Shown: positions 23,866-35,800 of the stretch, piece after piece
Position numbering within the stretch: the first letter of the stretch is position 1
How the letters are laid out: each line of letters begins with the position of its first letter
Source: Cymbidium sinense
Taxonomy: Eukaryota; Streptophyta; Magnoliopsida; Asparagales; Orchidaceae
NCBI GenBank assembly: GCA_021442155.1
Contig: CM038229.1
Coordinates: 92,103,716-92,167,715 of the forward strand
Reading direction: 5' to 3'
Length of the DNA stretch: 64,000 bases
Translations under genes and position numbers: made by a program
The notes under the pieces: generated by a model
Databases searched by the model: none
Seen by the model: the letters and a program-made list of their open reading frames with translations, nothing else
What the model was told of the DNA's origin: nothing

Positions 23866-26800
23866 TCATCCCCACCTCACAATTGCAGAGCCCCAGGTCA
23901 GTCCAGCTCCAAAACCTGAGAGAGCAATCATGTCCCCTGCCTTCACTTTGCCTGCTCGCACGGCCTCGTTTAAGGCAAGAGGAATGGAAGCAGCACTTGT
24001 ATTTCCATAGTTGGCTAGATTTGATATGATCTTCTCTGAGGGGATCTGCAACCGGGTAGCCACCGCATCTATGATCCGCTGGTTAGCCTGTAGAATTTTT
24101 TTTTTTTTTTCATATTTGGTTAGAAGGTTAAAATGATGCATCATCAAATTTTGATGATTATTTCGAGTTATGTTGGAAATAAATAGTGTGCAAAATCTTA
24201 TTCAACACATGCTCTTATTATATTGAGCTTCTTTTCTTGAAAAACGGGAGAAGTCCAACCTATTTGGCACTCACACAATCACACCAAACTTGGAACCAGG
24301 TCTTCGTGTATATAAAGTCACCACAACTATTTGTGGTCTAATACATGAATTCTCCTTCATTTATTCGTGACAGGGCTGCATGCAGTGTTCGATATGTTTT
24401 GATAAAATCATAGTAAACTAAATCAAGCGATGTTACATTATTCTCTCATTATCATTCCTATATCTTCTTCTCTACGATAACAAGAATTAAAATTGCACAA
24501 ATAGCTATTGAGGCATTTTCATTTTGATAGGTGAAGCTTAAGCCTCAAAATTAATCCATTTAATAAAATAAAATTATGAAAAATAAAATATTTGAGAGTA
24601 ATCCTCATCAGGACTCAATAATAAATAATACCATGAAAATTCTCCTAATAAAGTATTTGAAAGCAATCCAAAAGTATCAAAGTATCATCATAAATATCAT
24701 ATATAAATACTCAACAATAAATAATAAATATAAAATAAACAATAAGTCTTAAAATAAATAAGTTAATATATTCTAAAGTAAACTAATTATAACTTAGACT
24801 CCAAATTGAGAAGTCTTTCTAGCTCCCACCACTTAAAAGGTCTTCACTAGAATCATCATTGTAATTGATTACTTTCTCGCCTCTCTTATCCTCATTTTTA
24901 CCAACATTCCTCTAATCTTATTCATCATCTTCAATCTCAATCACCTTCCTCTTCACTAATCACTAAAACCCAAAAGAATATTTTAAAAACTTCATTAACC
25001 TTTTTATTATTTCGATTATATAAAATTTTATGATTGTTTTTTTTATTGCTTTCTAGTCAACTTTTATTATTTTTATTCCTTCAAAAACATCAACATGAAG
25101 ATCCTCCTTTTATAATTATGATGGTGAAACTTCATTTTTATCCTCCATAAATTATTCATCATCCAATGACACATTTTTAATAACCAATGAATCTTTATTA
25201 TGTCAAAACTTTCTTCCACAAATATCTATCTTTTAATCTTATTGCTATACATTATGTAAACAAATGAGTTCATCCTTAAAATAGTCACATGTTTTCTTCT
25301 TTTGCTATGAACTAGATTATAAGTACTCTAACACCCTAATGATTAACATATAAATCTAAACACTTCAATTGCAAATCTTTGTGATTCGAGACTATCATCT
25401 CCAAATTGAATCTACCACTCAACTTAATTAAAAAGGTGACAAGCATAATATATAAATTAAAAAAAAAAATTAAACAATAAAGATGAAAAACTCCATAAAA
25501 AACTAAGTGTCTATAGGAACGTTAAATTATAATATCTTTAGCATATTGTTGCCCAAAGAATCCTCATTTCTAAAAATTAAAAGTAAGAGATCAACCTTTT
25601 CTCTATTTATTAATCAGCAATCATTTTATCCAAAGTTTAAAATTTTGCAATCCTCATTTCGATAAAGACGAGGCATAAGCCTCAAGACTTAAGTCTTAAA
25701 ATCAACAAATTACATAAATAAAGACATCAAAATACAGAATAAAAAATAATATATTAATACCCAAACTTATTTATATTAAAATATAATACATTAACATCTT
25801 AATATAATAAGAAATAATGAATTGCACAAAATATTAATTAACATATTAATATATTAATATCAAATCATGAAGTAAGAAGTATTATATGAATATCAAAGTA
25901 AGAACTTATGATATAAGAATTCAAAATACAACAACAACAACAACAACAACAACAAGCCTTAATCCCACTAGATGGTCCATGAATAATCATTCGCTATCCA
26001 TGTGTCTATTATGTGTCAAATTCTCATTTAATTTAAGAATTCAAAATAAATTTAATATAATTAAATTTTCTCTCTCACTCTAATTATTCAATATCAAAGA
26101 ACATCACAAGTAATGATGGTGGCAGTGGTGACTAGCGCTATGCATGAGAGCAGAGAAAGCACGAGGGATAAATAAATCAAATATAAATAATATTTTTGAG
26201 CTCATTAACAAACTTGGGCCCAAACTATCCAAATATGATACAAGTTCACTCATGCTTACCTCACTCTCCACTCTTATTTTTTAAGTGATATACCTAATTA
26301 GCATTAGATTTCGTCCTTCCATGCAGTGTATGCTGAACAAAAGTATATGCCCCAAGTGCTCAAGTTCCTTCTGGGGAATACACTGTCATCATAGGCTTAA
26401 GAGCACATTTTAAAAGCCAAAAATACAGCTACTTATGTTTCAAACAGTCAATGGCTTACATTTAATTTTAGAGTGAAAGACCGTGAGCTAAATATGTCAG
26501 ATCACTTAAGAATCTAGTTCCATGAAATCAGTTTAAACATGAGCTCATGTAACATATGCTCGCCTCTAATTGTTCAATAGATAAATAAAATGTGGGAAAA
26601 TAAGCCAGAAGCAAAAAAAAAAAAAAAGGGCCAATGTGCTTATCTAGGGTAAAAAAGTTTCTCAAAATGCTTTATTGACTAGATATGGCGCCATTGGACT
26701 CTGGCAACAGTGACTTGTGGATCATTGACTCCTGATTAGTTCCCATGTCAATAAAAATAGCCTACCAAAAGTCAACTCAAAATTATCTCAGTAAAAATAT

Positions 26801-29800
26801 GCAAACGATCAGGATGAAAGCTAACCTGATGAAGTAGGAGCCAATCAATGCTAGAAAAAGTGAGACCAGCTTCCTCAAGTGCACTCTCAATGGACTGAGG
26901 CACACAGCGAACAGCAAAGCGGAAAACCTCCTTTCCATTCATTTGTATGCACGAATAGGTTGCTTTACTTGGGGGAAATATTGCTGCACCATTTGTTTTT
27001 AAGACGATCTCTGTTACACTGTCCTTGACTGTGGCATTTAAGAGTCTAAAAATTGAAGTTATACAGGGTATTAGATGGGAAGTTACATGGGCGCGTTGGA
27101 CATGTGAACTAACTGTATTCAGGAAGCTTTGAAAAGGTAAATAAATACCTTTGCCCCTGGCCATCACTGTGCAAGTCAAACCCAAGTAATCCATCTTCAT
27201 CAGCGCTGCAGGCCTGAAAAGATGAGGTTTAGGAAGCAGAAGAATCCTACATTCTAGGAGATAAGTAGCTACATTTGGATACAAATATGGAGAAGCGATC
27301 TACATTATTCAATTACCAAAAGTTGGCTTGGGGATAAGTCATAGCAGAGAGAAAAAAAAAAAAAATCCTATTACGAAGGATTATTCAAAAACGATTTACA
27401 TAGAAACGTAGATGTGTGACACCAACTCATGAAATATATGAAACCCTGATGGAAGAAGAGCTCCATATTTCAATACCATACTTGCTAAATCATATTTTCA
27501 TTCATTCATTATTCATTAATTGATGGAGATGATGTGGAAAAGCAGTTAAGCAATAATCATGTTCCATAATGGAAAATAATAATAATAATTCAACAATTAG
27601 CTATTAATAATAGTGAACAGTTGAAAACTACTCGTTGGTTAAAGATGAGTGGTTATGTTCTGAAAGTTAACATGAAATTGATCTAACTTCAGCAATGCTA
27701 ATTTACTGATGGGGTATATGAACCGATCATCATCATTGGCCCTCTCCAAGAAATTATCTTCAGGTAGACATTATAAACCCTCATCCTCTGTTTATTCCTC
27801 TTGAGTGTTGCAAAAGATATTAAACCTATTTTACACAAATCTTTTTTGAACCTTTTTTCCCATGAACCTTAGATCTATCATTTTCTTTCCTAATCTTTTC
27901 ATCTCTAAGTTTAAGTACTCGGATAGAAGCATTCTCTATCCCATGATGTACATATCCAAATCATTCAAATGCATCTTCCACTACCATCTCTTCAATTAAT
28001 ACAATTACTATCCTGACAATCTCTTTAATATAATCATTTCTCAATTAAATTTCCCTAATTTTTTCTCACATTTATCATAGCATTCTCATCTTCCACTACC
28101 ATCTCTTCAGTTATTGGTGTACATGTCCAAATAATTCAAATGCATCTTCCACTACCATCTCTTCAATTAATACAATTACTATCCTGACAATCTCTTTAAT
28201 ATAATCATTTCTCAATTAAATTTCCCTAATTTTTTCACACATTTATCATAGCATTCTCATTTTCTCCCTAATCAACTTAGTTATTAGTGACTACTTTTGA
28301 TTGTCCAACAATTAAATTCATAAAACATAACTAACCTAATTAAGAAATTAACCATATAAAAAATGTATAATTCAATCAAATTACAACCATAGAACAAACA
28401 ATTTACTGGGAAATGATAAACTAAAAATTTGAAGCATGTATATAGAAAGGCAAATACCTGCACAAGCACCGCACCAGCAGCATCGCCAAAAAGAATGCAC
28501 GTCCCTCTATCAGTCCAGTCCACAAAACGTGAAAGAGCATCTGCTCCGATTACAAGAATATTCTGGTAACCCCCACCTATAGTCAGAGCAACCAATTCAT
28601 CTCCAATAGAACATGAAAAGAAATTCTGATTTTCAAGGAAAATATATATTTAGTACCTTTAATAAAACGCGTGGCAGTGATTAGTCCAACAAGAAAACCA
28701 CTGCAAGCAGCTGTAATATCAAAAGCCCAAGCATTTCTGCAACCTAAATCATTCTGAATCTGGAGGACAGATCAAGCAGAAATCAATTCATATATATATC
28801 TATATATAACGCAGAAGAAATATTTATCATATCTACTATTATAGTTCTGAAAATTAAGTTAGAAGTATATTTCAAGAAGATTTTATTTTTTATGCGTTGA
28901 ATAAAGTTTCCACGATAGTAGAAATAATCTAACACAACTGCAACTAAACCTTGGGTGTAATCATGAATGCGAGTGCCGTTTTTAGAGGCAAAAAAAACCC
29001 TTCTTAATTGAGCTTTTTGAACTTCTTGTCAGAGTAATATTGCAACGCTTCAAAGATTGTTGGACTAAAGGAATACCAAACAAAATGGGATCGCAGTATC
29101 TTAACATGTACTAGACATGAAAATGTGATACTTTTGAGTCTACCAAAATACATGCAATCAAGCATACCTACGTGTGTGCGTACTTTTAAGTTGAGTATGT
29201 CATCCGTGTCTAATGAACCTTTTGTAGTTAGTCACCAACATGAGTATATCTGCTAGCTAATGTCATGCATGCTACTCATTGCATTCTACGAAAATTTGAA
29301 AGTGAATACTTGTCAGAAGTGTAAGATACTAGTGTTAAGACATATAAATCAATAATCTAAGTTTTGATGCCTGCTGTAGTTGTTTTATTTCTATTTACAA
29401 AAATAAAATAAAAAAGAGGAATAAGGATCAAACCTCTAAGCTAGACTAGTTCATCCATGCCCGCACAAATTCACCTCTCAACCCACATCTCGCACAAACA
29501 CCAACTCCACGTTTGGCCGCGTCCCACGACCACGAGCAACCTAGCTTTGATCCACGACCTCATGTCTTGAAACCGTATAGAAGAGGAGAGAAGAGCAACA
29601 CAAATAATTAGGGCTTGATCCTCTATAAGAAAGAGTGTCAGGAATTAATTGAAGGTTTCACACATGAAAAACCAAGAGTGAGAGAGAGAGAGTAGGAGAA
29701 AGAGGGAGTCAGAGTAAGGACCTCGATCGGCTGATTGGAGGCTGTTATAAGAGAGAAATTAAGAGTGAGGAGTGAGATATGCAAGAAACTCTAACGTGTC

Positions 29801-32800
29801 ATGCATATACCGTAACCCCAAGAGAAAAAAAGAGAGAAGGGAGAGAATGAAATTTTTAAGTAATTTCCAAAGATATTTAGGTATAATAGCCATCAATTTT
29901 TTTGGATCTATTTTGAAAAAATTAATTATTTGTAGGTTATAAAATTCGAAAACCCATGCACCTTGATATTAGGTTTGGCCTAGAAATTATCGAAGACTTC
30001 TATCGTCGATCTTGAGTTTGGTAAAAAACGAAATCCTACCTACATCAATATTGGGTCTAGAATAGGGAGAAGAGACATTGATTGCAATCTAATAATCTGC
30101 GAAAATCAAAACAACCCTGGCAATCTAAAGGTTGTCTCACTTATAGAATAAGAGTAAAAACTCGTCACAATACATTTCAATATATGTAAGGCCAATTTAT
30201 GTCCGCATGGTGGGCCCCAAGCCCAATCTATATCCATAAGGTAGACCCCACTCTCACCAAGACTTTCCAATGATTGTAAGTCCTACCAATAGGGCATTCC
30301 AATAGTTTTAAGCCTCATTTAAATTAGAAAATTCTTTGGCCACCTCACCTCAATAACTAAGCAAACTTTTATAAATTGAATTTAACCTAAACAATCCAAT
30401 GAACACCTATACATCAACTTCGGCCAACTCGGGATTACTAGGATGAAGCAACCAATGGTTGTTTGATCAAGCTCCCTAGACATTACAGCTAATAACTTTA
30501 TGATGTTGGTAGACTGGGAGCAACAGTAATCCCAAAATGACAGAATCATGAGATCTTGAACGGAACAACTTTTATCTATCCTAAACAATCATCCACATAA
30601 TGTCACTAAACACCAGTCACACCTGAGACTAATATTTATATCCAACCTTAATCGAGAGTGCTCTCCTACCGTGGTAAGAGATGTAATTAACTATGAGTGC
30701 TTGCATCTATAAGAAGTAGAATCCAAATCTAAAGAAACCCTAATATAAATGCTAGAAGAAATTTGGTTAAATAAAAAATTTTAATCTGTCACATGAAGGA
30801 TAAACTCTAAAAAAAAGATTCTTACATAAAAGAGATTGATGTTTTTCTTGAATGATTAATTTCTTAGGTGTTATTGTAACATGTTTGTGAAGATGGAGCT
30901 GATGAAAATGTGATATATTCTCTATTGATTTGATTACCTAAACAGGTTAAATTATTTTTCAATGTTTTAATTTAGTTCTCATTGAATTATCTAATTCAGC
31001 ACTGCCGATTCCCTGTTTCTTCAAGGCCTTCAAGTCGGAGTATATGTTTCTATCAGTGTGGCTGCTTCAATTTTTCCTTCCCAAAGTCTCCACTGTAGCA
31101 CAGCTCAGCTCCTTTTGTCATGGAGTTGTCGATGTTGCTGCTTGTCCTGGATTGCTTAAGGATTGGCCTATGTTTCACGTGGATTTCCATTAGAAACCTT
31201 GTGTCTGTGCTGGAGCTTTGCTAGATGAGTACTGTACTATTTGCTTTTTTTTTGTTCTCTACAGTTCTTTACTGCAGACACTCCCAACTGGCGCTAAATT
31301 GGATTATGGAATTGTGAGTTCTCTTATTTTTAATAAGTGTGGATCTGCAGCAATTTTGGCTATTACAACCAAAACTTGGGGTCTTCTGGGTCATTGTTGA
31401 ACAGATGAAGTCAAGAATAGGAAGCTGCTTCTTTTTAGTGAAGTTCGAGATTGTTTGCAGTCAATTCTTACAATTATAGGTCAAATCTTACAAGTTTTAA
31501 AGAAAATATTAAGAATGTCTTTTGGGATTATTGTTGCAATCTTCAGAATCCGCCATTCTATCATAAAAAATATATATATATATATTCCAAATTACCAATC
31601 CAATTTTAATATTTTTAAGATTATATTTTCCATCAAATATAGAAACATAATTTTGAATCTCATGATAGTCAGTTTATAGTTTTCTAAAATCATAACATAC
31701 ATAATTTTATTATTTTTAATTTACTCAATTATTATGCCATACTTCTAATTGATATGATGATGTAATCTTAAGCTCTAATATCATATTCCAATAGGATTTA
31801 AAGTCTAGGCTTATCTAATACAAATCTAGGATGAGATGCACATCACACAGCAAGATCAAGTTCATAATCAAACTTTAATATAGACAAGAATTCATTTGTT
31901 TATGAAATTTAAAAAATAAATAATTCATCACAAATGACAATTTACTGATTAATAAAAAAATAAGATCAATAAAAATCACATGCCAATCTAAAACCTACAC
32001 CTCAATCAAGAAAGCTAAATTATATCAAACTTTAAAATAATTAATCGCACAAGCAAATAAAACACTAATTTTGAAGAACAAAAGAGGGAGGAAAGAAGTC
32101 ACAAAATAACAATGCATGCTCACATTTGTGCAAGGAGATATTTTTCCTAGAAAAATCAATACATATGTCATGCTCAGAGAATTCAGATTCAACCAGCATA
32201 CTAGTTCGTGAGAGTAGAGATTTTACCAAATTATCTTTTTCTTTACAAGCCTCAACAACAATTTCACAATAACAAAAGACCCAAAATCATCAGCCAAAAA
32301 GTTGTTGAAATCCCGCAAGCATATACACCAAAAAAGCATATGAATCGAGTTCAAGGCTAGTAGGTCGACTCAAAATAATCAACTTTCCAAAGTTGCAAAT
32401 ATATAACAAACACGTCAACCAAGTTTTTGATGGCTACTCGCCAAAACTCAGCAAGCACAAATGAAGTTGGCGGTAACTTATGTAAATTCATCCCTCGTAA
32501 TAAGATAGTAACAGGCTAGCTAAATCCACTTTACAACATACACTCAGGAAGCCTTGCTATATAATTTTATTTTTATTGCTCAAAAATAATCTTTCCTATA
32601 ACATTTCATCTCAACTCAAGTCTAAAAAAAGAGGATCAAGGAGAGCGCTAGGGGCACTAAATCATTTACAAAGGTTTTGTACTAAATCTTAAAGCTTTCT
32701 CATTTTAGATTCTCTCTCTCTCTCCATAATTTTTTATTTTTTTAATCATTCTTGACAATCAGGCTTTAGTGTTGCAATGGGCAAATTTGGATCCAACATC

Positions 32801-35800
32801 CACTAATAATATGATAAAGAGTTAACCCCAAAATAGTACCCCTACAAGGAATGATACCATAGAACAAAACCAATCTTTGAAATGACATAATGAAATGGAG
32901 AGACCAGTTTATGGAAAACCAAAATTTTGTTATTAATAGGTAGCTTAATCAAATGGAGGAAACAGTTGCCAAAATAATTTAAGTCTTGAAACGTGTTCAT
33001 AGAACCACTCCACATGTACAAATAATTGAAGACAAATCCTCAAATTCCATCATTCAACGATAACCACCTAGTCTGAGAGCACTAATTTCAACTCTAGCAA
33101 TGAATGAGACTTAAATTCCGGAAAACAATGTTGAAACAACTGCACCTCAAATGGCTAAAATACGATAGTCATAACTAACAAATGAGTCCTCTAAAAAGAT
33201 TGTTGTCGTGCAACCTCCAACAAAATTCAAGATCTCACACATGAATTCGCATAAGAGAAGGACTGGTCTGGCCGATTATGTTGCTTATTGTGAGTTATTA
33301 TTTTCACTGATGAATGTCAATGGCCTTTAAGAAGTTGTCATTTAGGTAGTTCTTTGTCTTCCTTTAGGAAGTACCACTTCCTTCACTAAGTTAAAGAGTC
33401 AATTCATCACCCACAATGCAAGTGCCCAAAAGCCTATAAAGAATTTTCAAGCTTTGTTTAAAGATAAGGCAGGGTATGGCGAGTCCTTGAAAAATTCTAT
33501 AATGAGGTTTCAATGGGAGATGTAAGGGTTGAAGAATTTGGAGCAAGCTATGGAACAAATCGTGCTCATCAAGGTCTTAGAAAAGCACTGTTCAAATACA
33601 CCTTTTGTTAGTAACAACATGAGATTTTGACAACGTTGTTAAAACTCATCAATAGTCATATTAATAGCAAAGAATATAGCAATGTATCAATTGTATCGAT
33701 TGTATCAATCTCTAGTAAGCCATATGACTTTGGCCAAATAAGGAACTCAATGAAAAAATGAGTTTGCATCGTTCACATCAAGTCCCTATTAAAAACCGAA
33801 TAAAAACATTTTCAATTATTTCATAATTATTTATAGGGCTAAATCTCAAAAAACTTCTCCAATTATTTACATGTAGACAATTTAGTTCTAGGGTATCACA
33901 TTTTTCCAATTTAATCCCGGTCTACAAAATGGATTCAAAATGGTCCCTTGAGAACTAAATTGGGATCAAATTTGTATCACTATTTCTACACGAGAGATCA
34001 ATTTTGATCAATTTTGTATAGTCAAAGACTAAGTTGGAAAAATGTGATACTCTAGAACTATATTGGCCACATAAACCATTTTCAGATTTATTTTATTATA
34101 TATACATGGAGACACATGCATGATTTTGTTGACCAAAACTAACTAGTCCAATGACTGCTTCAATTCTTACCAAAATGAGTTGCAAGCACTAGCAAACAGG
34201 TTCTTACAACTTTGAACTCTTAGAGAACACATGACAAGCACAAGCATGCAATGACTAGAATGAACACATGATTAACTTATTGATACCGAATTTAATGAAA
34301 GTCCTAAGGTAAATCATACAAATGGAAGAGTTAATTATAGTTATTTGGCGTTACAATCATTCAAATAAGTATTAAGCTAAATGGTATAACTTAATTAAGT
34401 TATTAATCACATCATTCAGAAAAAATACAAGAATCTGATTTGGACATGCAGGAACTTTTGTTTTAATGGTTTCATCTAATTTTGGGCAACTTATAGAACA
34501 CTAATAAAACTATATTAAAAAGCAAGCAACAAGATCTTAGAATTTTAAATGTTCAAGAAAACGTTAATATTCGTGAAAAAAAGTAGTAAGTGAAATTAAG
34601 AAAGTTGCAAAAAATGTGCTTAAAAAATCAAAAGAAAAAAAAAATTAGTAAAAATAATTGATTGTGGAATCAAAATATGCAAAAAAATATATATATATAA
34701 GAAATAAGAAGTTTTGTTATAAAATTTAATTTAGATATAAAAACTCAAAGAATTGAGAAGATATAAAAAGGACTGTAGAGATTATAAAAATGTAATATGT
34801 GATGCACAAAATTTAGATTTTTGTGATTTATACAATAGATTGAATATCAAATAAGATGAAAGATGCACGTATAAGTTAGTTAAACAAAGAGATACGATAA
34901 GTAAAAATATAATTCAAGTGAGGTGCATTATGAATGAAAATGATAAAATATTTTTCTTAGAACAAAATACTAAATATAGGTGGATGAGATATTTTGATAA
35001 ATTTTTTAATGAAGAATCTGAGAATACGATTGATTTTAACAATCTTAGTGTTTTAAATAAAAATAGAGAATTTTATTTTTATCATTGTATTAGTAACTTT
35101 GAAGTTGGAGAGGCTTTAGTGTGGAAAAGCAGTGGAACTTGATGATATTCTAGTAGAAATGTGAAAATGCATAGGAGATTAAAAAATTTCTTAGCTTATT
35201 AATATTTTTAATGTTATTTTAAAGACTGAAAAGATGTCAGATGAATAGAGAAAGAGTATATTAGTTCATAGATTTAAGAATAAAGGTGATGCACAAATGT
35301 GTGCAAATTATAGAAAAATTAAATTAATGTGTTATACATTAAAATTATGAGAGAGAGTAATTGAGTATAGGTTATGATGTGATACAAATGTTTCTTAAAT
35401 TTAGTTTGAGTTTATGCCAAGTAGATCTACTCTAGATGTTATACATTTGTTGAGAGGATTGATGGAGAAGTATAGAGAAAATAAAGAGGATCTACATATG
35501 ATATTTGTTGATTTAGAGAAAACATATGATAAAATTCCAAGAGAAGTGCTTTGGAGAGTTCTAGAAAAGAAAGGAGTTAATATTGGTTATATTCAAGTCA
35601 TTAAGGATATGTATACTAGAGCTATTATTTGTGTCCAAATATAAGGAGGGTTGATAAAATATTTTCTTATCTCAGTTGGATTACATCAGGGATCGACTTT
35701 CAGCCCATATCTTTTTGTTTTAGTTATAAACGTTCTTACTACAGGAGGATTTACCTTGGTGTAAGCTTTTTGCTAATGACATATTTTTGTTGATAAGACT

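Noticed and set aside
23741..24010. Plus-strand frame starting in the GA repeat
   Set aside because: Antisense shadow of KAS III exon 8; the Arg-Glu run is the GA microsatellite.
26772..27284. 170-codon minus-strand frame taken as one coding region
   Set aside because: It reads through a 103-bp intron. Only 27,045-26,826 is KAS III exon 7; the 5' part overlaps exon 6 in a different frame.
31000..31460. Possible spliced gene fragment on the plus strand
   Set aside because: Composition is richer than the flanks and one 60-codon frame exists (31,218-31,400), but no motif or consistent exon structure could be found.
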